The position numbers and the translations under genes are program-made. Under the pieces are notes generated by a model. It saw only the letters and a list, made by a program, of their open reading frames with translations, was not told where the DNA came from and searched no databases. 64,000 nt of DNA from Antedon bifida (taxonomy: Eukaryota; Echinodermata; Crinoidea; Comatulida; Antedonidae): the NCBI GenBank assembly GCA_963402885.1, contig OY727098.1, positions 12,138,717 through 12,202,716 on the forward strand, given 5' to 3'. Positions 15,001 through 30,000 of the stretch are shown piece after piece; position 1 is the stretch's first letter; each line of letters opens with the position of its first letter.

Positions 15001-18000
15001 AGTTTTTTCGAAAATAACAAAATGGTCTAAAATGTCTCCAAATGCGATTTGAAGCTATTCTTAGCACTTTGGTGTTTTTATGTTAACAAGTTTTTTCGAA
15101 AATCACAAAATGGTCTAAAACGTCTCCAAATGCGATTTGAAGCTATTCTGTAGACTTTGATGTTTTTTGTGAAAAATTTTTGTCGAAATGCTCAAAATGG
15201 TCTAAAACGTTTTTAAATACGATATTAAGCTATTTTGTGCTCTTTGATGTTTTTGTGTGAAAAGTTTTATCGAATTGCTCAAAATGGTCTAAAACGGTTT
15301 CTAATGAGATTTAAAGCACTTTGATGTTTTTCTGTAACCAAGTTTTTTCGAAAATCACAAATTGGTCTAAAACGTCTCCAAATGCGATTTGAAGCTATTC
15401 TGCACACTTTGATGTTTTGTGTGAAACATTTTTGTCGAAATGCTCAAAATGGTCTAAAACGTTTTTAAATACGATATTAAGCTATTTTGGGCTCTTTGAT
15501 GTTTTTGTGTGAAAAGTTTTATCGAATTGCTCAAAATGGTCTAAAACGGTTTCTAATGAGATTTTAAGCACTTTGATGTTTTTCTATAACCAAGTTTTTT
15601 CGAAAATCACAAAATGGTCTAAAACGTCTCCAAATGCGATTTGAAGCTATTCTAAGCACTTTGGTGTTTTTATGTTAACAAGTTTTTTCGAAAATAACAA
15701 AATGGTCTAAAATGTCTCCAAATGCGATTTGAAGCTATTCTTAGCACTTTGGTGTTTTTATGTTAACAAGTTTTTTCGAAAATCACAAAATGGTCTAAAA
15801 CGTCTCCAAATGCGATTTGAAGCTATTCTGCACACTTTGATGTTTGGTGTGAAAAATTTTTGTCGAAATGCTCAAAATGGTCTAAAACGTTTTTAAATAC
15901 GATATTAAGCTATTTTGTGCTCTTTGATGTTTTTGTGTGAAAAGTTTTATCGAATTGCTCAAAATGGTCTAAAACGGTTTATAATGAGATTTTAAGCACT
16001 TTGATGTTTTTGTGTAACCAAGTTTTTTCGAAAATCACAAAATGGTCTAAAACGTCTCCAAATGCGATTTGAAGCTATTCTAAGCACTTTGGTGTTTTTA
16101 TGTTAACAAGTTCTTTCGAAAATCACAAAATGGTCTAAAACGTTTTTAAATACGATATTAAGCTATTTTGTGCTCTTTGATGTTTTTGTGTGAAAAGTTT
16201 TATCGAATTGCTCAAAATGGTCTAAAACGGTTTATAATGAGATTTTAAGCACTTTGATGTTTTTGTGTAACCAAGTTTTTTCGAAAATCACAAAATGGTC
16301 TAAAACGTCTCCAAATGCGATTTGAAGCTATTCTAAGCACTTTGGTGTTTTTATGATAACAAGTTTTTTCGAAAATCACAAAATGGTCTAAAACGTCTCC
16401 AAATGCGATTTGAAGCTATTCTAAGCACTTTGGTGTTTTTATGTTAACAAGTTTTTTCGAAAATCACAAAATGGTCTAAAACGTTTTTAAATACGATATT
16501 AAGCTATTTTGTGCTCTTTGATGTTTTTGTGTGAAAAGTTTTATCGAATTGCTCAAAATGGTCTAAAACGGTTTCTAATGAGATTTTAAGCACTTTGATG
16601 TTTTTCTGTAACCAAGTTTGTTCGAAAATGACAAAATGGTCTAAAACGTCTCCAAATGCGATTTGAAGCTATTCTAAGCACTTTGGTGTTTTTATGTTAA
16701 CAAGTTTTTTCGAAAAAAACAAAATGGTCTAAAATGTCTCAAAATGCGATTTGAAGCTATTCTTAGCACTTTGGTGTTTTTATGTTAACAAGTTTTTTCG
16801 AAAATCACAAAATGGTCTAAAACGTCTCCAAATGCGATTTGAAGCTATTCTGCACGCTTTGATGTTTTGTGTGAACAATTTTTGTCGAAATGCTCAAAAT
16901 GTTCTAAAACGTTTTTAAATACGATATTAAGCTATTTTGTGCTCTTTGATGTTTTTGTGTGAAAAGTTTTATCGAATTGCTCAAAATGGTCTAAAACGGT
17001 TTATAATGAGATTTTAAGCACTTTGATGTTTTTGTGTAACCAAGTTTTTTCGAAAATCACAAAATGGTCTAAAACGTCTCCAAATGCGATTTGAAGCTAT
17101 TCTAAGCACTTTGGTGTTTTTATGTTAACAAGTTCTTTCGAAAATCACAAAATGGTCTAAAACGTTTTTAAATACGATATTAAGCTATTTTGTGCTCTTT
17201 GATGTTTTTGTGTGAAAAGTTTTATCGAATTGCTCAAAATGGTCTAAAACGGTTTCTAATGAGATTTTAAGCACTTTGATGTTTTTATGTTAACAAGTTT
17301 TTTCGAAAATCACCCAAATGGTCTAAAGCGTCTCCAAATTCGATTTGATGCTATTCTAATCACTTTGGTGTTTTTATGTTAACAAGTTTTTTCGAAAATC
17401 GCAAAATGGTTTAAAACGTCTCCAAATGCGATTTGGAGCTATTCTAACACCTTGGTGTTTTTATGTTAACAAGTTTTTTCGAAAATCACAAATAGGTCTA
17501 TAACGTCTCTAAATGAGATTTGAAGTTATTCTTAGCACTTTGGTGTTTTGTGTGAACAATTTTTGTCGAAATGCTCAAAATGGTCTAAAACGTTTTTAAA
17601 TACGATATTAAGCTATTTTGTGCTCTTTGATGATTTTGTGTGAAAAGTTTTATCGAAATCCTCAAAATGGTCTAAAACGGTTTCTAATGTGATTTTAAGG
17701 ACTTTGATGTTTTTGTGTAACCAAGTTTTTTCGAAAATCACAAAATGGTCTAAAACGTCTCCAAATGCGATTTGAAGCTATTCTAAGTACTTTGGTGTTT
17801 TTATGTTAACAAGTTTTTTCGAAAATCACAAAATGGTCTAAAACGTCTCTAAATGCGATTTGAAGCTATTCTGTACACTTTGATGTTTTGTGTGAAAAAT
17901 TTTTGTCGAAATGCTCAAAATGGTCTAAAACGTTTTTAAATACGATATTAAGTTATTTTGTGCTCTTTGATGTTTTTGTGTGAAAAGTTTTATCGAATTG

Positions 18001-21000
18001 CTCAAAATGGTCTAAAACGGTTTCTAATGAGATTTTAAGCACTTTGATGATTTTATGTTAACAAGTTTTTTCGAAAATCACCCAAATGGTCTAAAGCGTC
18101 TCCAAATTCGATTTGATGCTATTCTAATCACTTTGGTGTTTTTATGTTAACAAGTTTTTTCGAAAATCGCAAAATGGTTTAAAACGTCTCCAAATGCGAT
18201 TTGAAGCTATTCTAACACTTTGGTGTTTTTATGTTAACAAGTTTTTTCGAAAATCACAAATAGGTCTATAACGTCTCTAAATGAGATTTGAAGTTATTCT
18301 TAGCACTTTGGTGTTTTGTGTGAACAATTTTTGTCGAAATGCTCAAAATGGTCTAAAACGTTTTTAAATACGATATTAAGCTATTTTGTGCTCTTTGATG
18401 TTTTTGTGTGATAAGTTTTATCGAAATCCTCAAAATGGTCTAAAACGGTTTCTAATGTGATTTTAAGGACTTTGATGTTTTTGGGTAACCAAGTTTTTTC
18501 GAAAATCACAAAATGGTCTAAAACGTCTCCAAATGCGATTTGAAGCTATTCTAAGTACTTTCGTGTTTTTATGTTAACAAGTTTTTTCGAAAATCACAAA
18601 ATGGTCTAAAACGTCTCTAAATGCGATTTGAAGCTATTCTGTACACTTTGATGTTTTGTGTGAAAAATTTTTGTCGAAATGCTCAAAATGGTCTAAAACG
18701 TTTTTAAATACGATATTAAGCTCTTTTGTGCTCTTTGATGTTTTTGTGTGAAAAGTTTTATCGAAATCCTCAAAAAGGTCTAAAACGGTTTCTAATGAGA
18801 TTTTAAGCAATTTGATGTTTTTGTGTAACCAAGTTTTTTCGAAAATCACAAAATGGTCTAAAACGTCTCCAAATGCGATTTGAAGCTATTCTAAGCACTT
18901 TGGTGTTTTTATGTTAACAAGTTTTTTCGAAAATCACAAAATGGTCTAAAACGTCTCCAAATGCGATTTGAAGCTATTCTGTACACTTTGATGGTTTTTG
19001 TGAAAAATTTTTGTCGAAATGCTCAAAATGGTCTAAAACGTTTTTAAATACGATATTAAGCTATTTTGTGCTCTTTGATGTTTTGTGTGAACATTTTTTG
19101 TCGAAATGCTCAAAATGGTCTAAAACGTTTTTAAATACGATATTAAGCTATTTTGTGCTCTTTGATGTTTTTGTGTGAAAAGTTTTATCGAATTGCTCAA
19201 AATGGTCTAAAACGGTTTCTAATGAGATTTTAAGCACTTTGATGTTTTTCTATAACCAAGTTTTTTCGAAAATCACAAAATGGTCTAAAACGTCTCCAAA
19301 TGCGATTTGAAGCTATTCTAAGCACTTTGGTGTTTTTATGTTAACAAGTTTTTTCGAAAATAACAAAATGGTCTAAAATGTCTCCAAATGCGATTTGAAG
19401 CTATTCTTAGCACTTTGGTGTTTTTATGTTAACAAGTTTTTTCGAAAATCACAAAATGGTCTAAAACGTCTCCAAATGCGATTTGAAGCTATTCTGCACA
19501 CTTTGATGTTTTGTGTGAAAAATTTTTGTCGAAATGCTCAAAATGGTCTAAAACGTTTTTAAATACGATATTAAGTTATTTTGTGCTCTTTGATGTTTTT
19601 ATGTGAAAGGTTTTATCGAATTGCTCAAAATGGTCTAAAATGGTTTATAATGAGATTTTAAGCAATTTGATGTTTTTGTGTAACCAAGTTTTTTCGAAAA
19701 TCACAAAATGGTCTAAAACGTCTCCAAATGCGATTTGAAGCTATTCTAAGCACTTTGGTGTTTTTATGTTAACAAGTTTTTTCGAAAATCACAAAATGGT
19801 CTAAAACGTCTCCAAATGCGATTTGAAGCTATTCTGTAGACTTTGATGTTTTTTGTGAAAAATTTTTGTCGAAATGCTCAAAATGGTCTAAAACGTTTTT
19901 AAATACGATATTAAGCTATTTTGTGCTCTTTGATGTTTTTGTGTGAAAAGTTTTATCGAATTGCTCAAAATGGTCTAAAACGGTTTCTAATGAGATTTAA
20001 AGCACTTTGATGTTTTTCTGTAACCAAGTTTTTTCGAAAATCACAAATTGGTCTAAAACGTCTCCAAATGCGATTTGAAGCTATTCTGCACAGTTTGATG
20101 TTTTGTGTGAAACATTTTTGTCGAAATGCTCAAAATGGTCTAAAACGTTTTTAAATACGATATTAAGCTATTTTGGGCTCTTTGATGTTTTTGTGTGAAA
20201 AGTTTTATCGAATTGCTCAAAATGGTCTAAAACGGTTTCTAATGAGATTTTAAGCACTTTGATGTTTTTCTGTAACCAAGTTTGTTCGAAAATCACAAAA
20301 TGGTCTAAAACGTCTCCAAATGCGATTTGAAGCTATTCTAAGCACTTTGGTGTTTTTATGATAACAAGTTTTTTCGAAAATCACAAAATGGTCTAAAACG
20401 TCTCCAAATGCGATTTGAAGCTATTCTAAGCACTTTGGTGTTTTTATGTTAACAAGTTTTTTCGAAAATCACAAAATGGTCTAAAACGTCTCCAAATGCG
20501 ATTTGAAGCTATTCTAAGCACTTTGGTGTTTTTATGTTAACAAGTTTTTTCGAAAATCACAAAATGGTATAAAACGTCTCCAAATGCGATTTGAAGCTAT
20601 TCTGTACACTTTGATGGTTTTTGTGAAAAATTTTTGTCGAAATGCTCAAAATGGTCTAAAACGTTTTTAAATACGATATTAAGCTATTTTGTGCTCTTTG
20701 ATGTTTTGTGTGAACATTTTTTGTCGAAATGCTCAAAATGATCTAAAACGTTTTTAAATACGATATTAAGCTATTTTGTGCTCTTTGATGTTTTTGTGTG
20801 AAAAGTTTTATCGAATTGCTCAAAATGGTCTAAAACGGTTTCTAATGAGATTTTAAGCACTTTGATGTTTTTCTATAACCAAGTTTTTTCGAAAATCACA
20901 AAATGGTCTAAAACGTCTCCAAATGCGATTTGAAGCTATTCTAAGCACTTTGGTGTTTTTATGTTAACAAGTTTTTTCGAAAATAACAAAATGGTCTAAA

Positions 21001-24000
21001 ATGTCTCCAAATGCGATTTGAAGCTATTCTTAGCACTTTGGTGTTTTTATGTTAACAAGTTTTTTCGAAAATCACAAAATGGTCTAAAACGTCTCCAAAT
21101 GCGATTTGAAGCTATTCTGCACACTTTGATGTTTTGTGTGAAAAATTTTTGTCGAAATGCTCAAAATGGTCTAAAACGTTTTTAAATACGATATTAAGTT
21201 ATTTTGTGCTCTTTGATGTTTTTATGTGAAAGGTTTTATCGAATTGCTCAAAATGGTCTAAAATGGTTTATAATGAGATTTTAAGCAATTTGATGTTTTT
21301 GTGTAACCAAGTTTTTTCGAAAATCACAAAATGGTCTAAAACGTCTCCAAATGCGATTTGAAGCTATTCTAAGCACTTTGGTGTTTTTATGTTAACAAGT
21401 TTTTTCGAAAATCACAAAATGGTCTAAAACGTCTCCAAATGCGATTTGAAGCTATTCTGTAGACTTTGATGTTTTTTGTGAAAAATTTTTGTCGAAATGC
21501 TCAAAATGGTCTAAAACGTTTTTAAATACGATATTAAGCTATTTTGTGCTCTTTGATGTTTTTGTGTGAAAAGTTTTATCGAATTGCTCAAAATGGTCTA
21601 AAACGGTTTCTAATGAGATTTAAAGCACTTTGATGTTTTTCTGTAACCAAGTTTTTTCGAAAATCACAAATTGGTCTAAAACGTCTCCAAATGCGATTTG
21701 AAGCTATTCTGCACACTTTGATGTTTTGTGTGAAACATTTTTGTCGAAATGCTCAAAATGGTCTAAAACGTTTTTAAATACGATATTAAGCTATTTTGGG
21801 CTCTTTGATGTTTTTGTGTGAAAAGTTTTATCGAATTGCTCAAAATGGTCTAAAACGGTTTCTAATGAGATTTTAAGCACTTTGATGTTTTTCTATAACC
21901 AAGTTTTTTCGAAAATCACAAAATGGTCTAAAACGTCTCCAAATGCGATTTGAAGCTATTCTAAGCACTTCGGTGTTTTTATGTTAACAAGTTTTTTCGA
22001 AAATAACAAAATGGTCTAAAATGTCTCCAAATGCGATTTGAAGCTATTCTTAGCACTTTGGTGTTTTTATGTTAACAAGTTTTTTCGAAAATCACAAAAT
22101 GGTCTAAAACGTCTCCAAATGCGATTTGAAGCTATTCTGCACACTTTGATGTTTGGTGTGAAAAATTTTTGTCGAAATGCTCAAAATGGTCTAAAACGTT
22201 TTTAAATACGATATTAAGCTATTTTGTGCTCTTTGATGTTTTTGTGTGAAAAGTTTTATCGAATTGCTCAAAATGGTCTAAAACGGTTTATAATGAGATT
22301 TTAAGCACTTTGATGTTTTTGTGTAACCAAGTTTTTTCGAAAATCACAAAATGGTCTAAAACGTCTCCAAATGCGATTTGAAGCTATTCTAAGCACTTTG
22401 GTGTTTTTATGTTAACAAGTTCTTTCGAAAATCACAAAATGGTCTAAAACGTTTTTAAATACGATATTAAGCTATTTTGTGCTCTTTGATGTTTTTGTGT
22501 GAAAAGTTTTATCGAATTGCTCAAAATGGTCTAAAACGGTTTATAATGAGATTTTAAGCACTTTGATGTTTTTGTGTAACCAAGTTTTTTCGAAAATCAC
22601 AAAATGGTCTAAAACGTCTCCAAATGCGATTTGAAGCTATTCTAAGCACTTTGGTGTTTTTATGATAACAAGTTTTTTCGAAAATCACAAAATGGTCTAA
22701 AACGTCTCCAAATGCGATTTGAAGCTATTCTAAGCACTTTGGTGTTTTTATGTTAACAAGTTTTTTCGAAAATCACAAAATGGTCTAAAACGTTTTTAAA
22801 TACGATATTAAGCTATTTTGTGCTCTTTGATGTTTTTGTGTGAAAAGTTTTATCGAATTGCTCAAAATGGTCTAAAACGGTTTCTAATGAGATTTTAAGC
22901 ACTTTGATGTTTTTCTGTAACCAAGTTTGTTCGAAAATCACAAAATGGTCTAAAACGTCTCCAAATGCGATTTGAAGCTATTCTAAGCACTTTGGTGTTT
23001 TTATGATAACAAGTTTTTTCGAAAATCACAAAATGGTCTAAAACGTCTCCAAATGCGATTTGAAGCTATTCTAAGCACTTTGGTGTTTTTATGTTAACAA
23101 GTTTTTTCGAAAATCACAAAATGGTCTAAAACGTCTCCAAATGCGATTTGAAGCTATTCTAAGCACTTTGGTGTTTTTATGTTAACAAGTTTTTTCGAAA
23201 ATCACAAAATGGTCTAAAACGTCTCCAAATGCGATTTGAAACTATTCTGTACACTTTGATGGTTTTTGTGAAAATTTTTTGTCGAAATGCTCAAAATGGT
23301 CTAAAACGTTTTTAAATACGATATTAAGCTATTTTGTGCTCTTTGATGTTTTTGTGTGAAAAGTTTTATCGAATTGCTCAAAATGGTCTAGAACGGTTTC
23401 TAATGAGATTTTAAGCACTTTTATGTTTTTCTGTAACCAAGTTTTTTCGAAAATCACAAAATGGTCTAAAACGTCTCCAAATGCGATTTGAAGCTATTCT
23501 AAGCACTTTGGTGTTTTTATGTTAACATGTTTTTTCGAAAATAACAAAATGGTCTAAAATGTCTCCAACTGCGATTTGAAGCTATTCTTAGCACTTTGGT
23601 GTTTTTCTATAACCAAGTTTTTTCGAAAATCACAAAATGGTCTAAAACGTCTCCAAATGCGATTTGAAGCTATTCTAAGCACTTTGGTGTTTTTATGTTA
23701 ACAAGTTTTTTCGAAAATAACAAAATGGTCTAAAATGTCTCCAAATGCGATTTGAAGCTATTCTTAGCACTTTGGTGTTTTTATGTTAACAAGTTTTTTC
23801 GAAAATCACAAAATGGTCTAAAACGTCTCCAAATGCGATTTGAAGCTATTCTGCACACTTTGATGTTTTGTGTGAAAATTTTTTGTCGAAATGCTCAAAA
23901 TGGTCTAAAACGTTTTTAAATACGATATTAAGTTATTTTGTGCTCTTTGATGTTTTTATGTGAAAAGTTTTATCGAATTGCTCAAAATGGTCTAAAATGG

Positions 24001-27000
24001 TTTATAATGAGATTTTAAGCAATTTGATGTTTTTGTGTAACCAAGTTTTTTCGAAAATCACAAAATGGTCTAAAACGTCTCCAAATGCGATTTGAAGCTA
24101 TTCTAAGCACTTTGGTGTTTTTATGTTAACAAGTTTTTTCGAAAATCACAAAATGGTCTAAAACGTCTCCAAATGCGATTTGAAGCTATTCTGTAGACTT
24201 TAATTTTTTTTGTGAAAAATTTTTGTCGAAATGCTCAAAATGGTCTAAAACGTTTTTAAATTCGATATTAAGCTATTTTGTGCTCTTTGATGTTTTTGTG
24301 TGAAAAGTTTTATCGAATTGCTCAAAATGGTCTAAAACGGTTTCTAATGAGATTTAAAGCACTTTGATGTTTTTCTGTAACCAAGTTTTTTCGAAAATCA
24401 CAAAATGGTCTAAAACGTCTCCAAATGCGATTTGAAGCTATTCTGCACACTTTGATGTTTTGTGTGAAACATTTTTGTCGAAATGCTCAAAATGGTCTAA
24501 AACGTTTTTAAATACGATATTAAGCTATTTTGTGCTCTTTGATGTTTTTGTGTGAAAAGTTTTATCGAATTGCTCAAAATGGTCTAAAACGGTTTCTAAT
24601 GAGATTTTAAGCACTTTGATGTTTTTCTGTAACCAAGTTTTTTCGAAAATCACAAAATGGTCTAAAACGTCTCCAAATGCGATTTGAAGCTATTCTAAGC
24701 ACTTTGGTGTTTTTATGTTAACATGTTTTTTCGAAAATAACAAAATGGTCTAAAATGTCTCCAAATGCGATTTGAAGCTATTCTTAGCACTTTGGTGTTT
24801 TTCTATAACCAAGTTTTTTCGAAAATCACAAAATGGTCTAAAACGTCTCCAAATGCGATTTGAAGCTATTCTAAGCACTTTGGTGTTTTTATGTTAACAA
24901 GTTTTTTCGAAAATAACAAAATGGTCTAAAATGTCTCCAAATGCGATTTGAAGCTATTCTTAGCACTTTGGTGTTTTTATGTTAACAAGTTTTTTCGAAA
25001 ATCACAAAATGGTCTAAAACGTCTCCAAATGCGATTTGAAGCTATTCTGCACACTTTGATGTTTTGTGTGAAAAATTTTTGTCGAAATGCTCAAAATGGT
25101 CTAAAACGTTTTTAAATACGATATTAAGTTATTTTGTGCTCTTTGATGTTTTTATGTGAAAAGTTTTATCGAATTGCTCAAAATGGTCTAAAATGGTTTA
25201 TAATGAGATTTTAAGCAATTTGATGTTTTTGTGTAACCAAGTTTTTTCGAAAATCACAAAATGGTCTAAAACGTCTCCAAATGCGATTTGAAGCTATTCT
25301 AAGCACTTTGGTGTTTTTATGTTAACAAGTTTTTTCGAAAATCACAAAATGGTCTAAAACGTCTCCAAATGCGATTTGAAGCTATTCTGTAGACTTTGAT
25401 GTTTTTTGTGAAAAATTTTTGTCGAAATGCTCAAAATGGTCTAAAACGTTTTTAAATACGATATTAAGCTATTTTGTGCTCTTTGATGTTTTTGTGTGAA
25501 AAGTTTTATCGAATTGCTCAAAATGGTCTAAAACGGTTTCTAATGAGATTTAAAGCACTTTGATGTTTTTCTGTAACCAAGTTTTTTCGAAAATCACAAA
25601 ATGGTCTAAAACGTCTCCAAATGCGATTTGAAGCTATTCTGCACACTTTGATGTTTTGTGTGAAACATTTTTGTCGAAATGCTCAAAATGGTCTAAAACG
25701 TTTTTAAATACGATATTAAGCTATTTTGTGCTCTTTGATGTTTTTGTGTGAAAAGTTTTATCGAATTGCTCAAAATGGTCTAAAGCGGTTTCTAATGAGA
25801 TTTTAAGCACTTTGATGTTTTTCTGTAACCAAGTTTTTTCGAAAATCACAAAATGGTCTAAAACGTCTCCAAATGCGATTTGAAGCTATTCTAAGCACTT
25901 TGGTGTTTTTATGTTAACAAGTTTTTTCGAAAATAACAAAATGGTCTAAAATGTCTCCAAATCCGATTTGAAGCTATTCTTAGCACTTTGGTGTTTTTAT
26001 GTTAACAAGTTTTTTCGAAAATCACAAAATGGTCTAAAACGTCTCCAAATGCGATTTGAAGCTATTCTGCACACTTTGATGTTTTGTGTGAAAAATTTTT
26101 GTCGAAATGCTCAAAATGGTCTAAAACGTTTTTAAATACAATATTAAGCTATTTTGTGCTCTTTGATGTTTTTGTGTGAAAAGTTTTATCGAATTGCTCA
26201 AAATGGTCTAAAACGGTTTATAATGAGATTTTAAGCACTTTGATGTTTTTGTGTAACCAAGTTTTTTCGAAAATCACAAAATGATCTAAAACGTCTCCAA
26301 ATGCGATTTGAAGCTATTCTAAGCACTTTGGTGTTTTTATGTTAACAAGTTCTTTCGAAAATCACAAAATGGTCTAAAACGTTTTTAAATACGATATTAA
26401 GCTATTTTGTGCTCTTTGATGTTTTTGTGTGAAAAATTTTATCGAATTGCTCAAAATGGTCTAAAACGGTTTATAATGAGATTTTAAGCACTTTGATGTT
26501 TTTGTGTAACCAAGTTTTTTCGAAAATCACAAAATGGTCTAAAACGTCTCCAAATGCGATTTGAAGCTATTCTAAGCACTTTGGTGTTTTTATGATTAAC
26601 AAGTTTTTTCGAAAATCACAAAATGGTCTAAAACGTCTCCAAATGCGATTTGAAGCTATTCTAAGCACTTTGGTGTTTTTATGTTAACAAGTTTTTTCGA
26701 AAATCACAAAATGGTCTAAAACGTCTCCAAATGCGATTTGAAGCTATTCTAAGCACTTTGGTGTTTTTATGATAACAAGTTTTTTCGAAAATCACAAAAT
26801 GGTCTAAAACGTCTCCAAATGCGATTTGAAGCTATTCTAAGCACTTTGGTGTTTTTATGTTAACAAGTTTTTTCGAAAATCACAAAATGGTCTAAAACGT
26901 CTCCAAATGCGATTTGAAGCTATTCTAAGCACTTTGGTGTTTTTATGTTAACAAGTTTTTTCGAAAATCACAAAATGGTCTAAAACGTCTCCAAATGCGA

Positions 27001-30000
27001 TTTGAAACTATTCTGTACACTTTGATGGTTTTTGTGAAAATTTTTTGTCGAAATGCTCAAAATGGTCTAAAACGTTTTTAAATACGATATTAAGCTATTT
27101 TGTGCTCTTTGATGTTTTTGTGTGAAAAGTTTTATCGAATTGCTCAAAATGGTCTAAAACGGTTTCTAATGAGATTTTAAGCACTTTTATGTTTTTCTGT
27201 AACCAAGTTTTTTCGAAAATCACAAAATGGTCTAAAACGTCTCCAAATGCGATTTGAAGCTATTCTAAGCACTTTGGTGTTTTTATGTTAACATGTTTTT
27301 TCGAAAATAACAAAATGGTCTAAAATGTCTCCAACTGCGATTTGAAGCTATTCTTAGCACTTTGGTGTTTTTCTATAACCAAGTTTTTTCGAAAATCACA
27401 AAATGGTCTAAAACGTCTCCAAATGCGATTTGAAGCTATTCTAAGCACTTTGGTGTTTTTATGTTAACAAGTTTTTTCGAAAATAACAAAATGGTCTAAA
27501 ATGTCTCCAAATGCGATTTGAAGCTATTCTTAGCACTTTGGTGTTTTTATGTTAACAAGTTTTTTCGAAAATCACAAAATGGTCTAAAACGTCTCCAAAT
27601 GCGATTTGAAGCTATTCTGCACACTTTGATGTTTTGTGTGAAAAATTTTTGTCGAAATGCTCAAAATGGTCTAAAACGTTTTTAAATACGATATTAAGCT
27701 ATTTTGTGCTCTTTGATGTTTTTGTGTGAAAAGTTTTATCGAATTGCTCAAAATGGTCTAAAACGGTTTATAATGAGATTTTAAGCACTTTGATGTTTTT
27801 GTGTAACCAAGTTTTTTCGAAAATCACAAAATGGTCTAAAACGTCTCCAAATGCGATTTGAAGCTATTCTAAGCACTTTGGTGTTTTTATGTTAACAAGT
27901 TCTTTCGAAAATCACAAAATGGTCTAAAACGTTTTTAAATACGATATTAAGCTATTTTGTGCTCTTTGATGTTTTTGTGTGAAAAGTTTTATCGAATTGC
28001 TCAAAATGGTCTAAAACGGTTTCTAATGAGATTTTAAGCACTTTGATGTTTTTCTATAACCAAGTTTTTTCGAAAATCACAAAATGGTCTAAAACGTCTC
28101 CAAATGCGATTTGAAGCTATTCTAAGCACTTTGGTGTTTTTATGTTAACAAGTTTTTTCGAAAATAACAAAATGGTCTAAAATGTCTCCAAATGCGATTT
28201 GAAGCTATTCTTAGCACTTTGGTGTTTTTATGTTAACAAGTTTTTTCGAAAATCACAAAATGGTCTAAAACGTCTCCAAATGCGATTTGAAGCTATTCTG
28301 CACACTTTGATGTTTTGTGTGAAAAATTTTTGTCGAAATGCTCAAAATGGTCTAAAACGTTTTTAAATACGATATTAAGCTATTTTGTGCTCTTTGATGT
28401 TTTTATGTGAAAAGTTTTATCGAATTGCTCAAAATGGTCTAAAATGGTTTATAATGAGATTTTAAGCAATTTGATGTTTTTGTGTAACCAAGTTTTTTCG
28501 AAAATCACAAAATGGTCTAAAACGTCTCCAAATGCGATTTGAAGCTATTCTAAGCACTTTGGTGTTTTTATGTTAACAAGTTTTTTCGAAAATCACAAAA
28601 TGGTCTAAAACGTCTCCAAATGCGATTTGAAGCTATTCTGTACACTTTGATGTTTTTTTGAAAATTTTTTGTCGAAATGCTCAAAATGGTCTAAAACGTT
28701 TTTAAATACGATATTAAGCTATTTTGTGCTCTTTGATGTTTTTGTGTGAAAAGTTTTATCGAATTGCTCAAAATGGTCTAAAACGGTTTCTAATGAGATT
28801 TAAAGCACTTTGATGTTTTTCTGTAACCAAGTTTTTTCGAAAATCACAAAATGGTCTAAAACGTCTCCAAATGCGATTTGAAGCTATTCTGCACACTTTG
28901 ATGTTTTGTGTGAAAAATTTTTGTCGAAATGCTCAAAATGGTCAAAAACGTTTTTAAATACGATATTAAGCTATTTTGTGCTCTTTGATGTTTTTGTGTG
29001 AAAAGTTTTATCGAATTGCTCAAACTGGTCTAAAACGGTTTCTAATGAGATTTTAAGCACTTTGATGTTTTTCTGTAACCAAGTTTTTTCGAAAATCACA
29101 AAATAGTCTAAAACGTCTCCAAATGCGATTTGAAGCTATTCTAAGCACTTTGGTGTTTTTATGTTAACAAGTTTTTTCGAAAATAACAAAATGGTCTAAA
29201 ATGTCTCCAAATGCGATTTGAAGCTATTCTTAGCACTTTGGTGTTTTTATGTTAACAAGTTTTTTCGAAAATCACAAAATGGTCTAAAACGTCTCCAAAT
29301 GCGATTTGAAGCTATTCTGCACACTTTGATGTTTTGTGTGAAAAATTTTTGTCGAAATGCTCAAAATGGTCTAAAACGTTTTTAAATACGATATTAAGCT
29401 ATTTTGTGCTCTTTGATGTTTTTGTGTGAAAAGTTTTATCGAATTGCTCAAAATGGTCTAAAACGGTTTATAATGAGATTTTAAGCACTTTGATGTTTTT
29501 GTGTAACCAAGTTTTTTCGAAAATCACAAAATGGTCTAAAACGTCTCCAAATGCGATTTGAAGCTATTCTAAGCACTTTGGTGTTTTTATGTTAACAAGT
29601 TCTTTCGAAAATCACAAAATGGTCTAAAACGTTTTTAAATACGATATTAAGCTATTTTGTGCTCTTTGATGTTTTTGTGTGAAAAGTTTTATCGAATTGC
29701 TCAAAATGGTCTAAAACGGTTTCTAATGAGATTTTAAGCACTTTGATGTTTTTCTATAACCAAGTTTTTTCGAAAATCACAAAATGGTCTAAAACGTCTC
29801 CAAATGCGATTTGAAGCTATTCTAAGCACTTTGGTGTTTTTATGTTAACAAGTTTTTTCGAAAATAACAAAATGGTCTAAAACGTCTCCAAATGCGATTT
29901 GAAGCTATTCTAAGCACTTTGGTGTTTTTATGTTAACAAGTTTTTTCGAAAATCACAAAATGGTATAAAACGTCTCCAAATGCGATTTGAAGCTATTCTG

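Noticed and set aside
18634-18849. Open frame on the minus strand in the satellite
   Set aside because: It follows the repeat period, has no domain and exists only because C and D monomers happen to lack stops on that strand.
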